Source of the DNA: Ambrosia x helenae
Taxonomy: Eukaryota > Streptophyta > Magnoliopsida > Asterales > Asteraceae
Assembly (NCBI GenBank): GCA_030844895.1
Contig: CM061233.1
Span: 94,325,719 to 94,389,718, forward strand
Length of the DNA: 64,000 bases
Direction of reading: 5' to 3'
Shown: one piece after another, positions 11,559 through 21,930 of the stretch
Position numbering within the stretch: position 1 is the stretch's first letter
Layout: the number at the start of each line of letters is the position of its first letter
Program-made: the position numbers and the translations under genes
Notes under the pieces: model-generated
The model's input: the letters and a program-made list of their open reading frames with translations, nothing else
Databases searched by the model: none
Told to the model about the DNA's origin: nothing

Positions 11559-13585
11559 TGGTTCAAATGAAGCTCACCTTCTTCACAAATTGATTGTACG
11601 AGGTCTTTTTCAAAACCATCCAGTTCGATGCCCACAGCGTTGCCCAAAGCAGATGTATCCGAAGCTTCCATAACAATCGCAGGGATAGGAGCCACCTGAG
11701 TAATTGGTGAATCATGGCAGGGTGGGGGTGAAATGATGGCAGGATCAAGGGACGGAGGAACAGGGACATGTGAAAAAAGATCAAAGGGTAATGGTGGGGT
11801 ATGTTTAGAATGAATATGGGCAGAAGGCTTTTTGTGTCGGCATCCAGGCCCAGAGGAAAGGTGTTTAAGTCTTGATGTGGGCCGATGGGAAGGGGGTGTA
11901 TTAAGATCAATCAGATCCTCATTGGGCCCGAAATCCAGCCTAGCCCGTTTTCTAGAGGAGAAGCCCAAATTTGAATGTTTCTCATTAATATCCTGAGCCA
12001 TATCCACTTGATTTAAGTCTAAATTTACGTTGGGACCACCATCCGAATTTAATAAAACTCCTTGAGTAGCCGCCTCCCCCATAATTGTATTTTCCTCGGG
12101 ACTTGACAAATCATTCGAAACATGCACAACCCCATGCACGTCCCCCGGTAGAGTCTCCTGGTCTACCTCAGGACCGTTCACCTCCATCATCGGTTCATCT
12201 ACTACAGTGTCGTCAGCCGGAGCCGCCTGATCGGCAACCTCCACTGGATCCCCTTGAATCTCGATGATCACCGGGATAGTACCATTTACCGTATCCTCCA
12301 CCTCAACATAGGAGTCATCTTGATCCTTTTTCGCGGAAGAAGAACCAGATGAGTCCCCCATAACCGTATTACAAATCTTCCCGGTGCCCATGTCATATAA
12401 GATTCTTTGCTTACTATTGTAATCTCCTTTCACAAAATCCGGGCACCATGTTTCATCAGTTTCGTTCACCCAAACTTTGAAAGAATTACGTTTCCATTGT
12501 ACATCTACGACATCAGAAATTCTTTTCCCATCCTTTATGACAACCGCCACTTGTTCCATGGCAAAATTACCGTCCCGACTACTAGCAACCGATCCATGAA
12601 CAACCTCCCCATAATTGGACGCAATGGTATCGAAGACTTCTTTGTCCCATAAGTGAAGGGGAACCCCGGTAAATTTTAACCATGCGACTCTTTCAAAGGG
12701 AATAGCTTGCCCATTCCAGACCTCCAAATTACTAAACCACGGATCCCAGTCGTCCTTTCTTTCTTTTAAGAATTGTTCCGCAAGACCTGAAGTCATAAAA
12801 GTAAGGAGGGCGGTCATACCTTCGACATATTTCAACGTAACATCCAACACCTTCGAGGCTTTGAGGAAATCATCCATACGGCAAAGCCGGGTGACGTCCC
12901 TCACTCTACCAATGAGAGAACATCTACCAAGGATCGCTTGAGTTGAATAGATTTTGTTGGGAATTCGAACTTGTTTTCTACCATATGAGCATTCCATTGT
13001 GGGAAAATGATTGACATCCCCCCACCCCCGGGCATCATTTGTAGTTTCTTTCACCTTAGTCTGATTCATCACAGGTCTTTTACCATGGCTTTTGTTGGCC
13101 ATAGTCGAATGGTCACCTTTGTTATAGTCCCCGTCGTCTTTTTTGAACTTTGCCACCTTAACGAACAGCTTATCGTCACCCAAGCGAACATTTGCAAGAG
13201 CCTTAACCATAGAGTCTGCGTTCCGAACATGTTCAAAACGAAGGAAAGCGAAAAACTTCCCCACTTTGTTCCTCCTCCTTGGAAGGTAAGCATCAGTCAT
13301 CATCCCGTGGTTTCGAAACGATCGCCATAACATACCAAGTGTACAGTCCCACGGAAGATTAGCTACATAGAAAGTGGTGGTGTGCACACCACCGTGACTT
13401 TTCCCCGATGTCTTGGCAGTGTTACGTTTCCTCCTACGTGGATCTTCCCATTCACCCTCTTCCCTGTCGTTTCCATTATCTTCCTTAGCTCCCTCATCTC
13501 TCTCAGAAACGTTACCTCTCACATCTCCGACATCTCTCTCCCTCGTATCTCTCGCACCTCCCTCGTGGTTCTCACTCTCTCTCAT
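11555..13585 (-). CDS. LINE ORF1, RRM-containing RNA-binding protein
   Basis: The product has 676 residues. A basic/acidic N-terminal region is followed by an RRM at about 70-150: TTFYVANLPWDC is the RNP2-like strand and KFFAFLRFEHV the RNP1-like strand. Next comes a DUF4283-like region (about 200-370; RVAWLKFTGVPLHLW), and then a long acidic, low-complexity tail. Plant L1 ORF1 proteins of this class bind the element's own RNA. The frame is fully open with no stop, consistent with a young insertion. Its stop overlaps the ORF2 start. Confidence 0.9.
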   Translation of the reverse strand: MRESENHEGGARDTRERDVGDVRGNVSERDEGAKEDNGNDREEGEWEDPRRRKRNTAKTSGKSHGGVHTTTFYVANLPWDCTLGMLWRSFRNHGMMTDAYLPRRRNKVGKFFAFLRFEHVRNADSMVKALANVRLGDDKLFVKVAKFKKDDGDYNKGDHSTMANKSHGKRPVMNQTKVKETTNDARGWGDVNHFPTMECSYGRKQVRIPNKIYSTQAILGRCSLIGRVRDVTRLCRMDDFLKASKVLDVTLKYVEGMTALLTFMTSGLAEQFLKERKDDWDPWFSNLEVWNGQAIPFERVAWLKFTGVPLHLWDKEVFDTIASNYGEVVHGSVASSRDGNFAMEQVAVVIKDGKRISDVVDVQWKRNSFKVWVNETDETWCPDFVKGDYNSKQRILYDMGTGKICNTVMGDSSGSSSAKKDQDDSYVEVEDTVNGTIPVIIEIQGDPVEVADQAAPADDTVVDEPMMEVNGPEVDQETLPGDVHGVVHVSNDLSSPEENTIMGEAATQGVLLNSDGGPNVNLDLNQVDMAQDINEKHSNLGFSSRKRARLDFGPNEDLIDLNTPPSHRPTSRLKHLSSGPGCRHKKPSAHIHSKHTPPLPFDLFSHVPVPPSLDPAIISPPPCHDSPITQVAPIPAIVMEASDTSALGNAVGIELDGFEKDLVQSICEEGELHLNQ

Positions 13586-14129
13586 CTCTCTCCAATTAAT
13601 TCTGTTTTTTGAGCATCCCTTGATCTATTTGGATGAATCTGTATTCCTTGTGAACGTCACAACCCTTCGTGTTTTGGCACCGATTTCTTGATTGATACAT
13701 CCCTTGGATCGTGATGCTTCTGATGCCCTTAATTGCATTCCCAATTTACTTTCCAGCCTTGTCTTATTTAATCCCCATACAATCCAAACTAATCTAAATA
13801 CATACCAAACTAACTATTATGTGTTGCACCATGACCCTAATACTAACCCATGACCAGTTGATGATTAATTCAGTCATAATTCTCCCCAGCTTAATAACAA
13901 ATGGGTCATCATTCTTGAACTTCAATCTTCATGGTCCTCAACATCTTCATCCACCACTAGAACAAAGTTGTCGTCTTCATCATCTTGCATTCCTTCTTTG
14001 ATTTGGTCATCGCTTGCACATTTCTTCATTCCACTAGGACCGCAACCTGGAGAGAAATCCGTTATAGCATTTGCATCGCCTTTCTTCCGCTCGGGTTCTT
14101 CTTCAAATCCTTCATCTTGATCAACTCTA

Positions 14130-14331
14130 TATTAGGCAATCCCACAAATATTGCCTTCACATAATCATAAGAAAAGTTAAGTCCAAAGTCAAGTCAATAG
14201 TCAAGTCAATTGTAATTAATTGTCTCCTCTAGTCTTGTAACATCTTTGTATATATAGTTGTCGTAAGTGCAATGGAAAAAATATAGTTTTTCCCTAATCT
14301 CATTTGAATTCAAGAAGTTATCACATTCTTA
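14130..14331 (+). repeat. 5' LTR of the Copia element
   Basis: 202 bp, from TATTAGGCAAT to CATTCTTA. It aligns over its whole length with 15917-16119 with about nine differences. The expected TG..CA ends appear as TA..TA here, consistent with decay. A TATA-like stretch (GTATATATAG) lies near 14248. Confidence 0.9.
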
Positions 14332-14374
14332 ATTTCCCTCCCATCCTCTTCATTATTCCCTTCTCTCCTCTCAT

Positions 14375-15905
14375 GTACCCAAAGGCATTAAAACCGCCTT
14401 GAAAGATTCAAAATGGGTTCATGCCATGAAACATGAACTTAAAGCCCTCCATACAAACCAAACTTGGCATCTCATTCCTCGCCTAACCTCTACCAACATT
14501 ATTGGCTCCAAATGGATATATCGAATAAAATACAAAACCGATGGTTCCATTGATCGCTACAAAGCACGTCTTGTGGCAAAAGGTTTTAATCAAGTATCGG
14601 GACTAGATTTTTCTCATACCTTTAGTCTCGTTGTCAAGTCTTCCACCTTTCGTGTCGTTCTTAGTCTTGCTACTATTAATAAATGGAAACTTTGACTACT
14701 TGATGTAAACAATGCTTTTCTAAATGGTAATCTCACCGAAACTATTTTTATGGAACAACCACCGGGATTTGAGGACCCGAAACACCCAACTCATATGTGC
14801 AAGCTCAATCGTGTCATTTATGGTTTAAAACAAGCCCCCGAGCTTGGTTTCAGCGATTAAGTTCCTTTCTTCAAACCATGGGTTTCACATTTAGTCGAGC
14901 CGACCCTTCTTTGTTTATCTTTAATCGTGATGGTATTTTAATCTATCTTCTAGTTTACGTGGATGACATAATCATTACGGGCAACAATGAAAAGTTTATC
15001 TCCACATTCACATCAAGTCTAAACAAAGAATTCAAAATCAAGGATCTTGGACTTCTGAGTTTCTTCCTTGGCTTAGAAGTAACTCACACAAAGACAGGTC
15101 TATTCTTAAACCAATCAAAGTATACCCATGGCATTATATCACGGGTCGGTCTCCTTGATTCCAAGCCTGTAGCCACTCCCCTCACTCCCAATGATATATT
15201 CAACTCCAATGGGCAAACTTTTCATGATCTCACTCTTCATCGCTCTCTCGTCGGTGCACTCCAATACCTCACCATTACTCGTCCTGATCTCTCCTTTGCC
15301 GTGAACCAAGCCAGCCAATACCTACAACAACCCACCACTACTCACTTTCAACTTGTCAAAAGAATCCTTCATTGTGTCAAGGGAACTTTATCATATGGTC
15401 TAACGTTTATAGACCACCTAACACTGTTTTATTAGGTTTTTCTGATGCAGATTGGGCACGTTGCATTGACACACGAAGATCCACCTATGGCTATTGCATT
15501 TATCTAGGTGAAAATTTGGTATCTTGGAGTGCAAAGAAACAACCGACGGTTTCCCGTTCAAGTTGTGAATCGGAATATCAAGCAATGGCGAACACGGCTT
15601 CGAAAATCATTTGGGTTACTCATCTACTTCGAGAGCTTCATGCATTACCACTGAGATCCCCAACGTTATTTTGTGACAATAAAAGTGCTCTATTTTTAAG
15701 CCAAAATCCAATCTCTCACAAAAGAGCTAAACACATAGATCTTGACTACCATTTCGTTCGAAAATTAGTTGTTGCAGGTCGCCTTCACACTCGTTTCATC
15801 TCAACAGATCAACAAGTCGCCGACATATTCACGAAGAGTCTTCCAAAGCCGCTTTTTGAGAAGTTTCGAGCAATGCTTCGTCTACATCCTCCGCCTCGCA
15901 TTGAC
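14375..15905 (+). pseudogene. Copia pol remnant (reverse transcriptase, RNase H)
   Basis: Typical Copia blocks occur in order: WHLIPRL, GSKWIYRIKYKTDGSIDRYKARLVAKGF, DVNNAFLNG, YGLKQAP, the catalytic YVDD box, then the RNase H region (SDADWARC, SRSSCESEYQAM, CDNKSA, HKRAKHID). The frame is broken at least three times: a TGA at 14693-14695 (probably from CGA), a one-base loss in a C run near 14835-14839, and a shift near 15410. Upstream pol and gag are absent. Confidence 0.93.
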
Positions 15906-15916
15906 CGGGGGGGGGG

Positions 15917-16119
15917 TATTAGGCAATCCCACAAATATTGCCTTCACATTAATCATAAGAAAAGTCAAGTCCAAAGTCAAGTCAATAGTCAAGTCAATTG
16001 TTATTAATTGTCTCCTCTAGTCTTGTAACATCTTTGTATATATAGGTGTCGTAAGTGCAATGGAAAAGATAGAGTTTTTCCCTAATCTCATTTGGATTCA
16101 ACAAGTTATCACATTCTCA
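15917..16119 (+). repeat. 3' LTR of the Copia element
   Basis: 203 bp, ending CATTCTCA directly before the duplication CTCTA. It is preceded by a ten-G tract, a polypurine primer site. It differs from the 5' LTR at about 4 percent of positions, so the insertion is older than the TR-GAG element at 31008. Confidence 0.9.
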
Positions 16120-16124
16120 CTCTA

Positions 16125-16424
16125 CAATCATCATCTTACAACATCATTGGCTTTGATAATTTCTCAAATATCTTCCATATCTCCTTGGCTTTAGCCATGC
16201 ATTTGTCAAAAGAATTCTTAACACGTATTGAATTTTAAAATTAAAAAACAATCAAACAACTGTACACCGAACTTCAATGGTTGTTGTTGCTGTATTGAAT
16301 GGTCGTTTCTTGGGTTAAATAGTTGTCCGTAAAATTTGTCAACCCTGTTTCTTTGGACGGCCATTCCAGGTTACCTGAAATGACCATTTTCATACAGTGT
16401 GGGTTTAGAAAGAGAAGGATGTGT
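16125..16424. other. spacer, no gene seen
   Basis: Apart from the coding remnant noted on the - strand up to about 16230, nothing recognisable is present. Confidence 0.5.
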
Positions 16425-16523
16425 GCATTGATGTTTTTTTAACGGCAAGTGGTACAGCCGGTGGAGCTCCGTCTACACCCTGGGTCAGGCAGAACTGATT
16501 ATCCATCCCACTTGGATTGAGAA

Positions 16524-17929
16524 CAATGTTTAAAAAACCGGTTTATACCGGCCGGTTGAACCGGTTATACCGCTTATCGGTGTCCTGGCCTGCATGAATC
16601 AGTCCGGTAATTTGAGGAAACGGTAAAGGACTTGAACCGCCGGTAAATTCCGGTATACCGGTTTATACTGTTATACCGGTACCGGTACAAGGTTAAATTT
16701 TGGACTTTATCGGCCTATAATGATCAAATAGATATCATGTTAAGTGAGAAAAAACATGAACCAATTTCTCAAAAACATGGCTACTTGGTATATATGTTAC
16801 TTAATTTTAGTATATTTTTATTATTGGTAACTAAAACTTCTTATTAAAGAATGTGGAAAATAAAAATAGTTATACTTTTATTGATGAGGATGATGATGAT
16901 AGCGAATTTTATCTTTTAAGCGATCATGAACTTGATGCTTTCATGTAGGGCTGTGCAACGGTTCAGAACCGGACCGAACCGAACCGAACCGGACCGAACC
17001 GCGAACCGTTTATTCCAAAATATGAGAACCGGAACCGGAACCGATAATTACTAAACGGTTCGGTTCCAGAACCGGGTGAAACAGTTCTCATGAACGGTTC
17101 TAGACCGGAACCGCTTGTCAATAAAATCCTAAAATTAACATTAACAATTAAATAAAAAAATAAACAAAAACAATGATTTTTCTTAAAAAAATTATCAACA
17201 GTTTGTGTTAAACATAGTTACTAAAAGTATAGCAGTTTACGTATCAAAATATGTTTTGTTCAGATCAGATCATTCTTTTTATACAGATTAAACGGGTCAG
17301 AACAAGCTGTGCTGACTGCTGACCATCACATAAGGCAATACTCTACATTCATACCTAGTAAAACAATTTAAAAGTGTTAAGAACTATAAAGAATGAAACA
17401 TCACATTATATTTCAAACTAATAATAGAATATTTAAATATTGAATTTAATTCAAAACGGTTCTAACGGTTCTTAACCGGACCCGTCGGTTCTAACCGGAA
17501 CCGAACCGGGAACCGATTATGCCAAAATATGAGAACCGGAACCGGAACCTATAACATTAATTCGGTTCGGTTCTAGCGGTTCCGGGTCGGTTTCACGGTT
17601 TTCGCGGTTCGGAACCGTTTATTGCTCACCCCTACTTTCATGATTCAACACTCTAATGACATAAACTAATTATACTCTTTTATATAAAAACAACTTTGTT
17701 CAAAATTAAATACTTAGGGATTTTTTTATTATGTATTCACTTTTAAATTATTATTTTTTAATTACGAAAACAAATACTATTAGATTGTTTTTGAGTTAAA
17801 GTTGTATTTATAAAATTGTAGGATTAATTAGTTAATCCGGTTAAACCGCCCGATATAACCCGGTTCAACCGGTCGAACCATTTCTAAGACCAATCCGGTA
17901 GGATTAAAAAACCGGTTTTTAAAACACTG
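16524..17929. mobile_element. hAT-type element with CCGGT-rich ends
   Basis: Perfect 8-bp duplication ATTGAGAA at 16516-16523 and 17930-17937. The termini CAATGTTTAAAAAACCGG and, inverted, CAGTGTTTTAAAAACCGG are terminal inverted repeats, and the adjoining sequence is packed with ACCGGT motifs. It is non-coding and was about 709 bp before the second hAT entered it. Confidence 0.9.
16946..17634. mobile_element. hAT-type element with GGTTCGGTTC-rich ends, nested
   Basis: Perfect 8-bp duplication CTTTCATG at 16938-16945 and 17635-17642. The termini TAGGGCTGTGCAACGG and, inverted, TAGGGGTGAGCAATAAACGG are followed inward by runs of AACCGAACCGG and its inverse. It is 689 bp and non-coding. It lies wholly inside the hAT element at 16524-17929. 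Confidence 0.92.
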
Positions 17930-17990
17930 ATTGAGAATCTCCCCAGGTGGAACCCCACATGTGACACATTAATATCATACTAATATGTAT

Positions 17991-18528
17991 GCATAGATGT
18001 TGCCTTCTTATATATGTTGCAAAGTGTTAATGTTTATCATACTGAATATGTTGGCAGATTAATATAAACATGTTTTTAGTATAAAGGTGGATGATAAAGT
18101 TACGAGAAGAATTTCAAAATTTGTGACATCGATATGTTGAGTTTTGATGTAGTTACATATTGTTGTTTCAAGATGCTTCTATTAAAGTAATTAAATTTAT
18201 TTGGCTATGAATTTGCTTAGAAAAGATGTTTGTTAATCTATTTATAATAGAGAATAAATATTATTCTTGATCAATACTCCTCCACATGATGTATTTTTGT
18301 ATTTGGAACAATTTTGTGGGTAGACATGTAACATTTCAATGTCATAGAATAAAAGCAGGAACCACAAAACAAATCAGAATCATTCAATCCCTCCACATAA
18401 TCAGGGTCTTCATGCACTCAATTTTCCTAATAACATTTGAAATCATCATGCTTTGACCCTCTCATGCTACCCCCCAAACTGGAAGCCAAATTTGCTTCAA
18501 TAACATCATATAAAAGCACATTATTCCC
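17991..18528 (+). promoter_or_regulatory. upstream region of the CDPK gene
   Basis: AT-rich spacer before the start codon at 18529. A TATA-like CATATAAAAGC lies only about 20 bases before the ATG, too close to be assigned safely. No further motif is claimed. Confidence 0.35.
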
Positions 18529-21500
18529 ATGGGGGGTTGCATGTCCATTGTCAATAAAAAACTAATCAAGAAACACAAGAACTATGCCAAACACATAACC
18601 CCATTCCGTCACAACCATCAAAACACTAAACACCATATTGGATCCAAAAAATACCGTCGGCCGGTACAAGTGCTCCAAGACTCATCTGGAAGCGAAATTT
18701 TCAAGCGATACCGCTTTGGAAAAGAGCTTGGGAGAGGTGAGTTTGGGGTGACGTATGCGTGTCAAGACAAGGAGAATGGGGAGAACGTAGCGTGCAAAAA
18801 GATATCAAAGAGTCGGTTGCGGACGGAGATTGACATTGAAGATGTTAGGAGAGAGGTTGAGATTATGAGACATTTGCCGGTGCACCCTAATATTGTGAGG
18901 TATAAAGACGTGTTTGAGGATAAAGAGGCTATTTATTTGGTGATGGAACTTTGTGAGGGTGGTGAGTTGTTTGATAGGATAGTCGCTAAAGGTCATTATA
19001 CCGAAAGAGCTGCTGCTCGTGTTACCAAAACCATTGTGGAAGTTGTCCAGGTTATTATACTTTTTATTTCTTCTTTTTTTTAGGTATAGATCTCTTATAA
19101 GAATATTACCAATGAGACATTCCCTAATGTGCTTTTTTTTTTATATACAAATGGGAATTTTTTCATATGATAGATGCCCATGTGGCAACTTTTTTAGACA
19201 ATTTGACATATAGGTATGACGTAACTAGAGGTTGCAAGGTCCCATCGAAAAATCCGTGTAAGGAAAGTTTGAGACAAAAGTTTGTTTTATGTTGAATATG
19301 TCGCAACCATAGGTTGCAACATCTTACTTTCAGTCTTTTTTGTGTGAGAATTTTGTGACTAGAAAATAGATATTGTAACCTGTAATTGCGCCATCTTGAA
19401 ACTTTAGATTCAAACTTGCAAATTTTATGGTGGAGATGTCGTAGGCTCTAGTTGGGGCATACCCTTTTGTCAATGTGTTTCAAAGAAGATACACTTATAT
19501 CATCATAGGCTCATAGCCTTTGAAACATACCCATCTCATTAAAAAATAAATAAAGAATCTAATCTTCATGTAATGTCACAATAACAATGTAATTTAGACT
19601 ATAGTAAACCAAATAACCACCCAATGAGTTTCTTTTCTCATAAAAAAAAATCATCTCTATACATGATGACGGTCATTGGTTATGTAGGTATGCCACAAAC
19701 ACGGGGTAATACATAGAGATTTGAAGCCTGAAAACTTCTTATATGCTAACCGAGGCGAAAATGCTTCTCTAAAAGCAATTGATTTTGGTCTTTCCATCTT
19801 CTTTGAACCTGGTATGTGTATATTTGATTAGTTTGTAAATAATCGCGTATCATAAATTATTGATGATTTTGTCGTCGTGGTAGATCAACGTTTCAAGGAA
19901 ATAGTAGGAAGCCCATACTACATGGCTCCAGAGGTTCTTAGACGGAATTATGGTGCAGAAATTGATATCTGGAGTGCTGGTGTCATTTTATACATATTAT
20001 TATGTGGGGTTCCTCCTTTTTGGGCAGGTACAATCACCATAATATATAGAATGAAAAATAAAAGTTTGTTCTTATTTGTTAATAATTATGAAAGTTATGG
20101 GCCATATGTATACTGCATAATTTCTTATACATGGCGGTGTTGCATGTAACTAGCACAGAAACTGAAGAAGGAATTGCAAAGGCGATTATTAGGGGTGAGA
20201 TCAATTTCCGTAGAGATCCCTGGCCTCGTGTCTCCGATGATGCCAAGAACCTTGTCAAGGGCATGCTGGAATCCGATGCAAAAAAGCGCCTCACCGTTGA
20301 ACAAGTCCTTGGTATGTATGCACCTATTGCTTATGTGTTTGTACGTTCCACTTGTTCGATAAGGGTAATTTCGTTATTTTATCATGTCTAGTTTTTTTAA
20401 AGATAGTTTCTGGTTCATGGATCGGTAAGATCGAGTTCATGGGTATTATTATTTAAAAATGTGTCCAGACTATCAGGGGCGAAACATTAAGTAGGCCGGA
20501 TGGGCCCCAGCCCTCACTAATTTGGCTCAGTAGTGTATATTTTGATTGTTTTCCCATTTTTCATCTGAAAATTTTGTATACATTGAGTCCAACCCCCCAC
20601 TGATTTGGAAAAAAAAAAACTGAGTCTCGTGACTTTTGGGCCACACCATCTAAAAGTTCAAGCTTTACTACTGCAAAGTATAACAAACTCGTTTTCTGGT
20701 CTCCTTAGGAGTAATTTAGTAAAATTACCTATGGTGAAACTAGAATTTTAGCTTAATAGTGTTGTCCATTTATCTTGTGGAGTGTTGGTTCAAATTTAAA
20801 AAAATACATGCATAAAGGGATTAATTTTACTTGTCCCTGATATCCCTCATAGGAAGCCGGTGGATACAAAATGCGGATCATGCCCCTGATATCCCATTGG
20901 GAGAAAACGTTAGAGCAAAAATACAACAATTCTCTCTAATGAACAAGTTCAAAAAGAAAGTCATCAGGGTAACTTCTTTGACTATTTTAATCATTACTTT
21001 GACCTCAAAAGTCAAACTCTTTGAAATTAGTTTGACTTTTTTATCCAATCAATTCAGCTAGTGGCGGAAAATTTGCCCAATGAACAAATAGACGGGTTAA
21101 AAAAGATGTTCCATGACATGGATAGAGACAATAACGGTGCACTCACTTTCGAAGAGCTCAAGGATGGTCTAACCTCAATCGGCGACCAACCTGTCGCTGA
21201 TCCTGATGTTCAAATGTTCATGGAAGCGGTGAGTACTTACTCTAGGTAACGCTTTTGACCCATTTTACCAGGATCATGATTTACTAGTGTGTATTCTCTT
21301 TTGTCAAAAGGCGGATCTTGATCACAACGGGATGCTAAACTGTGAGGAGTTTATGACAATTGTGGTCCACCTAAAGAAGATTAACAACGAAGAACAACTT
21401 CGTAAAGCTTTCCACTATTTTGACAAGAACCACAATGGGTACATCGAGTTTGATGAGTTGAAAGAATGTTTGTTCGATGGGAACATGGATCCGCACAAAG

Positions 21501-21930
21501 AAAAGATGGTCCACGAAATCATAGTTGATGCTGATCTTGATAAGGTTCGACTTCAATATCATTTAAACCATCTAAGATAAATATACCTTGAGTTTGACAA
21601 ATTCTTTAAAGAACAAGTATTTAGATAAAAAATGTTAACTAGATTTCTTTAGATATTTCTAAAATGAGTATGCCGCAAGCAACATTTCCATAAAAAAATT
21701 CACCTTGTAAACAGATGTTTTGTAAATTACTCATTTATTAAAAAAAAAAAGAGAGGGAGGTTGATCGTTTTGTGTTAATGTAGGATGGACGGATCAGCTA
21801 CCAGGAGTTTTCAGCCATGATGACAACAGGAATGGATTGGAAAATGGCTTCTAGACAGTATTCAAGAGCAATGCTTAATGCAATTAGCATGAAGATGTTT
21901 AAAGATCATTCTGTATCATCGATAACATGA
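18529..21930 (+). CDS. CPK24-like: calcium-dependent protein kinase (CPK24-like)
   Basis: There are eight exons: 18529-19050, 19688-19811, 19884-20027, 20159-20311, 20853-20968, 21058-21228, 21311-21544 and 21784-21930. They give a clean frame of 536 residues. The start MGGC fits N-myristoylation at Gly2 and palmitoylation at Cys4, so membrane attachment is likely. The Ser/Thr kinase domain (about 63-320) has the glycine loop GRGEFGVTY, catalytic IHRDLKPEN, DFG, and the activation segment GSPYYMAPEV. The autoinhibitory junction (IQQFSLMNKFKKKVIR) is followed by four EF-hands, each with a full Ca2+ loop: DRDNNGALTFEE, DLDHNGMLNCEE, DKNHNGYIEFDE and DLDKDGRISYQE. The C-terminus DWKMASRQYSRA best matches CPK24 in Arabidopsis, as I recall it. 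The usual HPW after the kinase lobe is SRW here. Confidence 0.93.
20474..20673. mobile_element. hAT-type MITE (CAGTGGCG family) in CDPK intron 4
   Basis: The termini CAGGGGCGAAAC and, inverted, CAGTAGTAAAGCTTGAA resemble those of 2473-3259. The flanks CAGACTAT and CAAAGTAT are a decayed 8-bp duplication (6 of 8 match). It is 200 bp, non-coding, and lies between exons 4 and 5. Confidence 0.65.

Larger units (their letters stand above)
7775..13612 (-). mobile_element. L1-type LINE retrotransposon, nearly full length
   Basis: A perfect 14-bp target duplication GCATCCCTTGATCT flanks the element (7761-7774 and 13613-13626). The 3' end on the - strand carries a short A tail (T run 7774-7784). Inside are ORF1 (RRM protein), then ORF2 (endonuclease, reverse transcriptase, C-terminal zinc-binding domain), in plant L1 order. 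ORF1 and ORF2 overlap by four bases (ATGA at 11555-11558). The 5' leader before ORF1 is only 27 bases, so the extreme 5' end may be slightly truncated. One 10-bp tandem duplication breaks ORF2. The element is about 5.84 kb. Confidence 0.95.
14130..16119 (+). mobile_element. internally deleted Ty1/Copia LTR retrotransposon
   Basis: Two LTRs (14130-14331 and 15917-16119) enclose only the RT-RNase H end of pol. The 5-bp target duplication CTCTA lies at 14125-14129 and 16120-16124. A G10 polypurine tract abuts the 3' LTR. The sequence enters pol immediately after the 5' LTR, so the primer-binding site, gag, protease and integrase have been removed. It is a dead derivative. Confidence 0.93.
13922..16230 (-). 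pseudogene. unidentified coding remnant split by the Copia insertion
   Basis: On the - strand a frame reads from about 16230 (RVKNSFDKCMAKAKEIWKIF) to an in-frame TAA, through the empty site of the Copia element (single copy of CTCTA) and on to a stop at 13922-13924. The second part is acidic (DEGFEEEPERKKG; DDEDDNFVLVVDEDVEDHED). The same frame continues across the insertion point, which argues that it was coding once. I do not recognise the family; a retrotransposon gag or a host gene piece are both possible. Confidence 0.35.
16435..17990 (-). mobile_element. SINE-like repeat (- strand) split by nested hAT elements
   Basis: The outer repeat is about 140 bp, in two parts: 16435-16523 and 17938-17990. 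On the - strand it ends TTGCCGTTAAAAAAA and is flanked by the near-identical 10-mers TGCATTGATG (left) and TGCATAGATG (right). It shares its body with 725-815. It is interrupted by the element 16524-17929, with the 8-bp site ATTGAGAA duplicated. SINE identity is inferred from its size, tail and flanks. Confidence 0.5.

Noticed and set aside
11563..13691. Other open frames overlapping LINE ORF1 on both strands
   Set aside because: They are shadows of ORF1; only the 676-codon frame has the RRM and DUF4283-like signatures.
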